Below, piece by piece: positions 56,912-64,000 of a stretch of 64,000 nt of DNA. The notes beneath the pieces were generated by a model. The model made no database searches. It was not told the DNA's origin and saw only the letters and a list, made by a program, of their open reading frames with translations. The position numbers and the translations under genes are program-made. The stretch is from Brevibacterium sanguinis (GTDB taxonomy: Bacteria > Actinomycetota > Actinomycetes > Actinomycetales > Brevibacteriaceae): the NCBI RefSeq assembly GCF_003315415.1, contig NZ_QNSB01000001.1, positions 186,001 through 250,000 on the forward strand. The letters are read 5' to 3'. Within the stretch, counting starts at the first letter, position 1, and every line of letters begins with the position of its first letter.

Positions 56912-57079
56912 TCAAGCGGCCAGGGGAGTCGTCTCCCGCAGCGACGAGCCCGTGAACAGCACAGTGCGGCCGGTCGCGTCACAGATCGTGACCTGTCCGG
57001 AGTCCTCGCGGCTGATCCTGGGATCGATGAGGCCGGCATGCTCGACGGCACGCTGCACCCATTGTGGGAACTGAGTCAT
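56912..57079 (-). CDS. 55-residue hypothetical protein
   Basis: The frame from 57079 (MTQFPQWVQRAVEHAGLID) is 55 residues and has an AAGGAGGG ribosome site eight bases before the ATG. It contains DSGQVTICDATGRTVLFTG, a possible beta hairpin. No membrane segment or known domain is apparent. Upstream frame continuation lacks such a site. It may be expressed alone. Confidence 0.6.
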   Translation of the reverse strand: MTQFPQWVQRAVEHAGLIDPRISREDSGQVTICDATGRTVLFTGSSLRETTPLAA

Positions 57080-57449
57080 CGGTTCCCTCCTTTCCTTCAT
57101 TCTTCGGTGAATGGCGTGCATCGACGCACGCGATTCCTGTCGTGATTGAGTCGGTGGCCATCCGACGGAGTCGGCGGCTGACCGACTGGTTCGCCGTGGG
57201 GTGGGTCGTCCGACACGGCGGGGGATATGCCTTGACGAAGAGACACGAGTCCGTGGCCGATCATGTGCAAAGACGAACATCCGCTGAAGATCTCAACCGA
57301 GAGACGAATCGTCTGTCGGGACGATCTGCGTGTTCCATGGGGCCGGACGCCTTCGAAGGCAAGACATCAGCTTAGCGGACGCCGGAAGATCACGTCAAAT
57401 CGGGACCACTGACGCGCCTTCCGGTGCTCGAGACCCCGACCGACTGCGG
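57080..57449. other. Stretch without a recognised gene
   Basis: 370 bases carry the ribosome site and promoter of the 55-residue gene and the downstream region of the carboxypeptidase gene. Short frames lack coding bias. Confidence 0.5.
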
Positions 57450-58652
57450 TCAGGGCGCCGTGGTCGTCCTGCGCACCCGATGCCAGATCAGTGCCGTGGC
57501 GGCCAGCAGCACCAGCCCGAGCACGAGGAGGCCCAGCGGCAGGTACTGCTGCGGCGTGATCACCGTCGTCAGCGCCGAGTTCTCGCCGACGTCGGCGGTG
57601 CCCTCGTCACCCGCCGAGGCGGCGTCGGCGGCGGCCCCGGCACCGCTGTGCTCGCCCTGGGCCTGACCGGTCGTGGTCTCGGTCGGTGACGGACTCGCGA
57701 GAGGACCGAGCGCCACGGTGTCGACGACCTCCGGGTCCGTCTGCGCGAAGTCCCATTCGAGCAGGTCGACGGCGGCCTGGCGCGAGCTGTTCTCGGCGCC
57801 GAGGAGTGCCGAGACCACGCGCTTCCCGTCGCGTTCGGCCACGGCGACGTAGGCTCCCTTGGCCGTCGTCGTGTAGCCGTTCTTCAGCCCGAGCCCACCG
57901 TCGACCTGACCGACGATCTTCGTGTGGTTCTGGATCTCGTAGCCCTTGAACGTCTCCTTCGTGTCCGGGTTCCGGCCGCCGGGGAAGGCGTAGGTCTCGG
58001 TGCCGATGACGTCCATGAGGTAGTCGTTCTCGCACACCGCCCAGGCGAGCTTCATCATGTCGGCGACCGTCGTGTACTGCTCCTCGTCGTCGAGGCCCGA
58101 GGTGTTGGTCGCCTGGGTGTCGTCCATGCCCAGTTCGGCGGCCTTCGCGTTCATCAGCGCGACGGCCTTCTCCTGGCCGCCGGCCGCCCGCCCGAGGGCG
58201 TTCGCGGCATCATTGGCGCTCGACATGAGCATCGCGTGGAAGAGGTCGTCGACGGTGTAGTCGTTCGTCTGCATGATCCCGACCTTGGTGCCGTCGATCG
58301 CCATGTCCTCGAATTCGGCGCGCACCTTCTGCTCGGGATCGTCGAGGACGTCGACGAGGGCGAGTGCGGTGAGCAGCTTGATCGTCGAAGCGGGTGCATG
58401 CCTCCGCTCGAGCTCCCGGCCGGCATGGACCTCGCCCGTGTCGAGGTCACCGACGGCCCACGACACCGCGACGGGCTCGGGCGCCTTCGCTCCGTCGCCG
58501 AGGTCGGCAGGAGACTGGTAGATCGTCTCCGGCTTCGGTGTCGCCGCGTCCGCCGGGGCGCCGGTGGGGGAGAGGAGCGCCTGGGCGAGGACGAGCAGCA
58601 CGACGAGGGCGCAGCCGAGGGCCCACTGGGCGATTGGGAGGGTACGACGCAT
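57450..58652 (-). CDS. D-alanyl-D-alanine carboxypeptidase (PBP5/DacA-like)
   Basis: This 400-residue membrane-anchored serine peptidase has an N-terminal signal region (LGCALVVLLVLAQALL), the SxxK motif in APASTIKLLTAL, SxN in SSANDAANAL, and KTG replaced by KNG in GLKNGYTTTAKG. A C-terminal helix (LGLLVLGLVLLAATALI) anchors it. It trims muropeptides during wall growth. The start (ATG at 58652 or GTG at 58715) is uncertain because neither has a good ribosome site. Confidence 0.85.
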   Translation of the reverse strand: MRRTLPIAQWALGCALVVLLVLAQALLSPTGAPADAATPKPETIYQSPADLGDGAKAPEPVAVSWAVGDLDTGEVHAGRELERRHAPASTIKLLTALALVDVLDDPEQKVRAEFEDMAIDGTKVGIMQTNDYTVDDLFHAMLMSSANDAANALGRAAGGQEKAVALMNAKAAELGMDDTQATNTSGLDDEEQYTTVADMMKLAWAVCENDYLMDVIGTETYAFPGGRNPDTKETFKGYEIQNHTKIVGQVDGGLGLKNGYTTTAKGAYVAVAERDGKRVVSALLGAENSSRQAAVDLLEWDFAQTDPEVVDTVALGPLASPSPTETTTGQAQGEHSGAGAAADAASAGDEGTADVGENSALTTVITPQQYLPLGLLVLGLVLLAATALIWHRVRRTTTAP

Positions 58653-58782
58653 GCGGGCCAGTTTACGGTGCGCGCGGGCAGGGGATTTCCAGGTTCCGAT
58701 CACCTTTCCCCGCACGAATCGGGTCCATCAGTGACGAGCGCGGCGCAGAGTGACCAGTTCCACGCGCGGGGACCGGGAACAC

Positions 58783-58820
58783 GGAAGCGGCCGCGCACCT
58801 GTCGGTGCACGGCCGCTTCC
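58783..58820 (-). terminator. Terminator after sdhB
   Basis: GGAAGCGGCCGCGCACC pairs with GGTGCACGGCCGCTTCC around a four-base loop (one mismatch), about 60 bases after the sdhB stop on the minus strand. Confidence 0.75.
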
Positions 58821-58880
58821 GCGGTTGTCGGTCAGGATCCGCGTCAGAACCCCGGTCTCGCGCCAGAACTCCTGCTCAGG

Positions 58881-59672
58881 TCAGAACGCGCGCTGGAGGA
58901 CCGCCTGCTTCACCTCGGCGATGGCCTTGGTGACCTCGATGCCGCGCGGGCACGCCTCGGTGCAGTTGAAGGTGGTGCGGCAGCGCCACACGCCCTCCTT
59001 GTCGTTGAGGATCTCCAGGCGCATGTCCCCGCCGTCGTCGCGCGAATCGAAGATGAAGCGGTGCGCGTTGACGATCGCGGCGGGACCGAAGTACTGCCCG
59101 TCGGTCCAGAACACGGGGCACGACGAGGTGCACGAGGCGCAGAGGATGCACTTGGTCGTGTCGTCGAAGACCTCGCGCTGCTCCGGCGACTGCAGGCGCT
59201 CCCGCGTGGGCTCGTGGCCGGAGGTGATGAGGAACGGCATGATCTCGCGGTACGACTGGAAGAAGGGCTCCATGTCGACGATGAGGTCCTTCTCCAGCGG
59301 CAGGCCCTTGATCGCCTCGACCGTGATCGGCTTGCTCGTGTCGAGGTCCTTGAGCAGGGTCTTGCACGCCAGCCGGTTGCGACCGTTGATCCGCATCGCG
59401 TCCGAGCCGCACACGCCGTGGGCGCAGGAGCGGCGGAACGACAGGGAGCCGTCGATGTCCCACTTGATCTTGTGCAGGGCGTCGAGCACACGGTCCGTAC
59501 CGTACATGGTGACCTGGTAGTCCTCCCAGTGCGGCTCCTCGTCGGCCTCGGGGTTGAACCGAGCGATCCGGATCGTGCAGTCGAAGGACGGGATCTCGCC
59601 CTCGCCCCCGGCGAGGTGGTCGGGCAGATCGACCTTCGACGCCGGTTCCGGTGTGTTCGTGTCGGTGCTCAT
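58881..59672 (-). CDS. sdhB: Succinate dehydrogenase iron-sulfur subunit
   Basis: The 263-residue electron-transfer subunit has RRSCAHGVCGSDAM (2Fe-2S), CILCASCTSSCPVFW (4Fe-4S) and NCTEACPRGIEV (3Fe-4S) motifs. It carries electrons from the flavoprotein to quinone. The ATG overlaps the sdhA stop by one base (TGATG). It is the last gene of sdhCDAB. Confidence 0.96.
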   Translation of the reverse strand: MSTDTNTPEPASKVDLPDHLAGGEGEIPSFDCTIRIARFNPEADEEPHWEDYQVTMYGTDRVLDALHKIKWDIDGSLSFRRSCAHGVCGSDAMRINGRNRLACKTLLKDLDTSKPITVEAIKGLPLEKDLIVDMEPFFQSYREIMPFLITSGHEPTRERLQSPEQREVFDDTTKCILCASCTSSCPVFWTDGQYFGPAAIVNAHRFIFDSRDDGGDMRLEILNDKEGVWRCRTTFNCTEACPRGIEVTKAIAEVKQAVLQRAF

Positions 59673-61432
59673 CAGTACTTACGCTCCATCGGCTGGTAAC
59701 GGGTGACGACCACGGGCTTCGTCTCCAGACGCATGCCGCGGATTCCGTCGGTCTCGGCGTTCGGATCGAGGTAGGTCATCGTGTGGTGCATGAAGTTCTC
59801 GTCGTCACGGTCCGGGAAGTCCTCCCGGAAGTGCCCGCCGCGCGATTCCTTGCGGTGGATGGCGGCGACGGCGATGACTTCGGCGAGCTCGAGGAGGAAG
59901 CCCAGCTCCACGGCTTCGAGCAGATCGAGGTTGTAGCGCCTGCCCCGGTCCTGGATGCCGATGTTGGCGTAGCGCTCGCGCAGCTTCGCGATCTCGTCGA
60001 GGGCCTCGCGCAGGGTCTCGTCGGTGCGGAACACCTGGACGTTGGCGTCCATGATCTCCTGCAGGTCCCGGCGGATTGCGCCGATGCGCTCGGTGCCGTC
60101 CGAGGCCCGCATCTTCTCGATCATCGCGACGGTCTCGGCCTCCGGGTTCTCCGGCAGGTCGACCATCTCGGCGCCGAGCGCGTACTCGGCGGCGGCGATG
60201 CCCGCCCGCTTGCCGAAGACGTTGATGTCGAGCAGCGAGTTGGTGCCCAGACGGTTCGAACCGTGGACGGACACGCAGGCGCACTCGCCGGCGGCGTAGA
60301 GACCCGGGATGACCGTGTCGTTGTCGGCGAGCACCTCGGAGGCGACGTTCGTCGGGATTCCGCCCATCACGTAGTGCGCGGTCGGGAACACCGGCACCGG
60401 CTCCGTGTAGGGCTCGACGCCGAGGTAGGTGCGGGCGAACTCGGTGATGTCGGGCAGCTTCGCATCGATGTGCGCCGGCTCGAGGTGGGTGAGGTCGAGG
60501 AGGACGTAGTCCTTGTTGGGACCGCAGCCGCGGCCCTCGCGGACCTCGTTGGCCATCGACCGGGCGACGATGTCACGCGGGGCGAGGTCCTTGATCGTCG
60601 GGGCGTAGCGCTCCATGAAGCGCTCACCCTCGGAGTTGCGCAGGATCGCGCCCTCGCCGCGGGCCGCCTCGGACAGGAGGATGCCGAGACCGGCCAGGCC
60701 GGTGGGATGGAACTGGAAGAACTCCATGTCCTCGAGCGGGATGCCCCGGTTGTAGGTCACGGCCATCCCGTCGCCGGTCAGCGTGTGGGCGTTCGAGGTC
60801 GTCTTGAAGACCTTGCCCACGCCGCCGGTCGCGAAGACGACCGACTTCGCCTGGAAGACGTGGATCTCGCCGGTGGCGAGCTCGTAGGCGACGACGCCGG
60901 CGGGCCGGCGGACTCCGTCGACCTCGGTCATCACGAGGTCGAGGACGTAGAACTCGTTGTAGAACTCCACCCCGTGCTTGACGCAGTTCTGGTAGAGGGT
61001 CTGGAGGATCATGTGACCGGTACGGTCGGCGGCGTAGCAGGAGCGGCGCACGGGCGCCTTGCCGTGGTCGCGGGTGTGACCGCCGAAGCGGCGCTGGTCG
61101 ATGCGGCCCTCGGGGGTGCGGTTGAACGGCAGCCCCATCTTCTCCAGATCGAGGACGGCGTCGATGGCCTCCTTCGCCATCACCTCGGCGGCATCCTGGT
61201 CGACGAGGTAGTCACCGCCCTTGACGGTGTCGAAGGTGTGCCACTCCCAGTTGTCCTCCTCCACGTTCGCCAGGGCGGCGCACATGCCGCCCTGGGCGGC
61301 ACCGGTGTGGGACCGGGTGGGGTAGAGCTTCGTGAGGACGGCGGTCCTGGCGCGCTGCCCGGATTCGATCGCCGCGCGCATGCCTGCGCCGCCGGCACCG
61401 ACGATGACGACGTCGTACTGATGTACCTGCAT
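59672..61432 (-). CDS. sdhA: Succinate dehydrogenase flavoprotein subunit
   Basis: The 586-residue subunit has the FAD fold (YDVVIVGAGGAGMRAA), the His that binds FAD (PTRSHTGAAQGG), the succinate loop (FVATGGVGKVFK-like VFATGGVGK) and the HPTGLAG motif. It oxidises succinate to fumarate in the membrane complex. It overlaps sdhB as above. Confidence 0.97.
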   Translation of the reverse strand: MQVHQYDVVIVGAGGAGMRAAIESGQRARTAVLTKLYPTRSHTGAAQGGMCAALANVEEDNWEWHTFDTVKGGDYLVDQDAAEVMAKEAIDAVLDLEKMGLPFNRTPEGRIDQRRFGGHTRDHGKAPVRRSCYAADRTGHMILQTLYQNCVKHGVEFYNEFYVLDLVMTEVDGVRRPAGVVAYELATGEIHVFQAKSVVFATGGVGKVFKTTSNAHTLTGDGMAVTYNRGIPLEDMEFFQFHPTGLAGLGILLSEAARGEGAILRNSEGERFMERYAPTIKDLAPRDIVARSMANEVREGRGCGPNKDYVLLDLTHLEPAHIDAKLPDITEFARTYLGVEPYTEPVPVFPTAHYVMGGIPTNVASEVLADNDTVIPGLYAAGECACVSVHGSNRLGTNSLLDINVFGKRAGIAAAEYALGAEMVDLPENPEAETVAMIEKMRASDGTERIGAIRRDLQEIMDANVQVFRTDETLREALDEIAKLRERYANIGIQDRGRRYNLDLLEAVELGFLLELAEVIAVAAIHRKESRGGHFREDFPDRDDENFMHHTMTYLDPNAETDGIRGMRLETKPVVVTRYQPMERKY

Positions 61433-61442
61433 GTTTCTCCTT

Positions 61443-61895
61443 TTAGCCGGCCTGGCAGAACGACGCCAAGAGCTTGGGATCAGCGTTGGCCGGGCAGGGA
61501 TCGAAAGTGAATATGACGAGCGTGCCGAGCACGATGATGACGGTCGCGGCGATGTAGAGGATCACCTGCAGGCTCATCCTGGTCGCCGGCTTCTCGGCAT
61601 AGTCGATGATGACGGTGCGCAGTCCGTTGGTGCCGTGCAGCATGGCCAGCCACAGCATGAGCAGGTCCCAGATCTGCCAGAACGGGCTGGCCCACTTGCC
61701 GGCGACGAATCCGAAGTCGATCTGCTTGACGCCCTCACCCGACCACAGGTTGACGAAGAGGTGGCCGAAGATGAGGACGACGAGGATGATGCCGGAGACG
61801 CGCATGAACAGCCATGCGAACATCTCGAACTTCGACCGCGTGGACTTGTGCCGCGAGTAGCCGGTGCGCGGGGCCGGGATGGATGTCGTGCTCAT
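61443..61895 (-). CDS. sdhD: Succinate dehydrogenase membrane anchor subunit D
   Basis: The 150-residue protein has three helices with a heme/quinone-type His (WLAMLHGTNGLRTVI). It starts one base after the stop of sdhC, and stops ten bases before sdhA. With SdhC it anchors the complex in the membrane. Confidence 0.92.
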   Translation of the reverse strand: MSTTSIPAPRTGYSRHKSTRSKFEMFAWLFMRVSGIILVVLIFGHLFVNLWSGEGVKQIDFGFVAGKWASPFWQIWDLLMLWLAMLHGTNGLRTVIIDYAEKPATRMSLQVILYIAATVIIVLGTLVIFTFDPCPANADPKLLASFCQAG

Positions 61896-61896
61896 G

Positions 61897-62274
61897 TCAG
61901 CCTCCGAAGGTGTGCATCAGCTGGCGGGGAACGAACGCGGCCATGACGATGAGCCACAGCACCATGACTCCCCAGAACAGCTTCTTCTGGTTTCTCGTGC
62001 CGCCCTTGGAGAAGTCGACGAGAATGACGCGCAGGCCGTTGAACGCATGGAAGGCGATCGCGGCGACGAGCGCGATCTCACCGATGGCCATGAAGGGGGT
62101 CTTGTAGGTTCCGATCACGGCGTTGTAGGCCTCGGGCGAGACGCGGACGAGGGCAGTATCGAGCACGTGGACCAACAGGAAGAAGAAGATGCCGACGCCG
62201 GTGACGCGATGCGCGACCCAGGACCACATTCCTTCGTTTCCTCGGTACAGAGTGCCCGTAGACGCTTTGGCCAC
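61897..62274 (-). CDS. sdhC: Succinate dehydrogenase cytochrome b subunit C
   Basis: The 125-residue protein has three helices and SdhC hallmarks: WSWVAHRVTGVGIFFFLLVHVLDT and FHAFNGLRVILVDF with heme-type His. The GTG at 62274 has GGAGGA before it. It is the first gene of the operon, facing the mannose-phosphate gene. Confidence 0.93.
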   Translation of the reverse strand: MAKASTGTLYRGNEGMWSWVAHRVTGVGIFFFLLVHVLDTALVRVSPEAYNAVIGTYKTPFMAIGEIALVAAIAFHAFNGLRVILVDFSKGGTRNQKKLFWGVMVLWLIVMAAFVPRQLMHTFGG

Positions 62275-62535
62275 GGAGCATCCTCCATCTTGGATTAATC
62301 GACTGTGTACATCCAAAAACTACGCTCAACGCCGCCTGCTTGCCAGTCGGAGCCCCGCCCGGCGTGGAGGATCACACTCTACTTCCTGGAAGTTCCCTCA
62401 AAACCGGTGACCGGCGTCGTGTCCGTTTTCAATTACCGCATGGTGATGTTCTCTAAATGAGGGTGGGGTTCTCCCCACCCCGACACGGCGGAGGGCATCG
62501 GAGGGACAGTGCCCGACCTTTGAGACACTGAGGGG

Positions 62536-63645
62536 GTGAACAGTCACTTCCACGCAATCATCCCCGCCGGCGGTTCCGGAACCCGGCTCTGGCCGCTCTC
62601 GCGCAAAGCGACCCCGAAGTTCCTCCACGACGTGCTCGGCACCGGCAGGAGCCTGCTCCAGTCGACGTGGGACCGCGTCGCTCCCATCGTCGGCGACGAC
62701 AGGGTGTGGGTGGTGACGGGGGAGAGCCACCGCGACCAGGTCGCCGAGCAGCTGCCGGGTCTGTCCGCGGAGAAGATCCTCGCCGAGCCCTCGCCCAAGG
62801 ATTCGGCCGCGGCCATCGGACTGGCGACGATGCTCATCGCCCGTGAGGACCCCGAGGCGATCGTCGGGTCGTTCTCCGCCGACCACTCGATCACCAACGT
62901 CGACGAGTTCCGAGCCGTCATCGACCAGGCGTGCGCGGCCGCCGCCACCGGCGACATCGTCACGGTCGGGATCATGCCCAGCCATCCCGCCACCGCCTAC
63001 GGCTACATCGAGACCGGTGCCCTGCTCGGACTCCCCGGGGCGCCGAGCGCCCGCCGCGCGAGGGCATTCGCCGAGAAGCCGGAGGCGAGCACCGCCCGCC
63101 GCTACGTCGACTCCGGGCGCTACCGGTGGAATGCGGGCATGTTCATCGCGCAGGCCACGGCGCTGCTCGAGATCCTCGAGCACGAGGACCCGACCCTGCA
63201 CTCCGGGCTGAGCGCGATCGCCGAGGCGTGGGGGACGGCCCGGCAGCAGACCGTGCTCGCCGAGGTGTGGCCGGGCCTGGAGAAGCGGGCCATCGACTAC
63301 GTCGTCGCCGAACCCGCCGCTGCCGCCGGCCGGGTGATCGTCATCCCCGGAGACTTCGGCTGGGACGACGTCGGCGACTTCGACTCCGTGGCCCGGCTGC
63401 GCCAGCCGGTGCCCGGCGAGCCGCGCGGAGTGATCTCGATCGGCGGGTCCTGCGACATCGTCGAGGTCGACGCGTCGGGGGTCGTGTTCTCCGAGCAGCC
63501 CCGCACCGTCGCGATCGTCGGCCTCGAGGACCTCGTCGTCGTCGACACCGAGGACGTCCTCCTCATCACCTCCCGCTCGCACGCCCAGGACGTGAAGAAG
63601 GCGGTGTCCGCCGCCGGGGAGCGGGGGCTCGAGGACCTGCTCTGA
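62536..63645 (+). CDS. manC: Mannose-1-phosphate guanylyltransferase
   Basis: The 369-residue enzyme makes GDP-mannose from Man-1-P and GTP. It has IIPAGGSGTRLWPLSRKATPKFLHD, the nucleotide loop with catalytic Lys, and RRARAFAEKPEAST; there is no C-terminal isomerase domain, so it is the single-function type. A GTG start at 62536 has AGGGGG overlapping it; the mRNA may be leaderless. GDP-mannose would feed cell-wall glycan synthesis. Confidence 0.88.
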   Translation: MNSHFHAIIPAGGSGTRLWPLSRKATPKFLHDVLGTGRSLLQSTWDRVAPIVGDDRVWVVTGESHRDQVAEQLPGLSAEKILAEPSPKDSAAAIGLATMLIAREDPEAIVGSFSADHSITNVDEFRAVIDQACAAAATGDIVTVGIMPSHPATAYGYIETGALLGLPGAPSARRARAFAEKPEASTARRYVDSGRYRWNAGMFIAQATALLEILEHEDPTLHSGLSAIAEAWGTARQQTVLAEVWPGLEKRAIDYVVAEPAAAAGRVIVIPGDFGWDDVGDFDSVARLRQPVPGEPRGVISIGGSCDIVEVDASGVVFSEQPRTVAIVGLEDLVVVDTEDVLLITSRSHAQDVKKAVSAAGERGLEDLL

Positions 63646-63793
63646 ACAGGCCCGGGGCGGCCCGGGACTGCGCCTGTATGTCGAAATTGGTCGCGGAATG
63701 CACTCCGATGACGTTGAATGTCTAGCATGGCAGTCAATGTTCCTCGACCCCGCAGCGCTCCCGCAGGGAGATGCACTCCCTGAAGGACCCGAC

Positions 63794-64000
63794 GTGATCA
63801 GCTCCCGCATCGCTGACATCGAGGCGGAACTCATCGAGTTCCGCCGCGATATCCATGCCCACCCCGAGCTGTCGTTCCAGGAGTTCGCGACCACCGACAA
63901 GATCGTCGCCCGGCTCGAGGCGGCCGGTCTGACCCCGCAGCGGCTCGAGGGCACGGGCCTCGTCTGCGAGGTCGGGTCCGGGCCGTTGGCCCTTGCGCTG
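63794..64000 (+). CDS. M20-family amidohydrolase, N-terminal part, cut by the window edge
   Basis: Sixty-nine visible codons begin VISSRIADIEAELIEFRRDIHAHPELSFQE; the FRRDIHAHPELSFQEF stretch is the M20 amidohydrolase start, with the first metal His nearby. The GTG at 63794 has GAAGGA six bases before it; an ATG at 63737 in the same frame (MFLDPAALPQGD) is also possible, perhaps from a leaderless message. The C-terminus lies outside the window. Confidence 0.8.
   Translation, partial: MISSRIADIEAELIEFRRDIHAHPELSFQEFATTDKIVARLEAAGLTPQRLEGTGLVCEVGSGPLALAL

Overview
The window is high-GC DNA from an actinobacterium, most likely Brevibacterium or a close relative in the Micrococcales. Support: the gene order prfB-ftsE-ftsX-(M23 hydrolase)-smpB-ssrA, a class Ib nrdHIEF operon with NrdR boxes, frequent GTG/TTG starts, translational-coupling overlaps (ATGA, GTGA, TGATG), and a tmRNA tag reading AKSNNRTDFALAA, which I recall as Brevibacterium-like but could not verify here.

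Layout. 1-5.2 kb: a leftward tad (Flp-type pilus/secretion) operon, tadA-tadB-tadC-small membrane protein-two TadE-like-one TadG-like, followed by an unrecognised gene that leaves the window. 5.7-12.1 kb: rightward housekeeping block with a GNAT protein carrying an acidic 3 x 48 bp repeat, prfB without the programmed frameshift, ftsEX with its secreted M23 hydrolase, and the trans-translation pair smpB/ssrA. 12.1-13.7 kb: a lone ThDP-dependent enzyme. 14.2-17.4 kb: a compact SipW/TasA-type surface-protein locus in which the ER-type signal peptidase is fused to a C-terminal region ending in an LPXTG-like sorting signal. 17.5-24.6 kb: an SSS transporter, an acetolactate-synthase-like ThDP enzyme, a ureohydrolase and a divergent PucR regulator, next to a HisC-like aminotransferase; together they resemble the arginine transaminase route (2-ketoarginine decarboxylase, guanidinobutyrase). 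24.6-29.8 kb: a MoxR/DUF58/VWA (Bat-like) operon. 30.2-34.2 kb: nrdHIEF with two NrdR boxes and several DnaA-box-like words upstream. 34.3-35.7 kb: a lower-GC islet with one orphan membrane protein.

35.7-54.6 kb is a catabolic region: OsmC, an AcuI/YhdH-type reductase, two crotonases, an acyl-CoA ligase, an MHS-family transporter, a LysR regulator, a 3-hydroxyisobutyryl-CoA-hydrolase-like protein, a zinc alcohol dehydrogenase, an XRE-cupin regulator, a semialdehyde dehydrogenase, an APC permease, a class III omega-aminotransferase, an isochorismatase-fold hydrolase, a double AsnC/Lrp regulator and an M20 amidohydrolase. The set could take an omega-amino acid or amine through a semialdehyde either to succinate-type products or, through a 3-hydroxyacyl-CoA and an acryloyl-CoA-like intermediate, to propionyl-CoA. 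Similar GCAC-N4-GCAC words in three promoter regions suggest shared control.

54.7-58.7 kb holds a phytanoyl-CoA-dioxygenase-like protein, a GNAT enzyme, two very small proteins and a D-Ala-D-Ala carboxypeptidase. 58.9-62.3 kb is the leftward sdhCDAB operon. The right end has a mannose-1-phosphate guanylyltransferase and the start of an M20 amidohydrolase cut by the window edge. I saw no insertion sequence, prophage, CRISPR array or rRNA, and no tRNA apart from the tRNA-like part of tmRNA.
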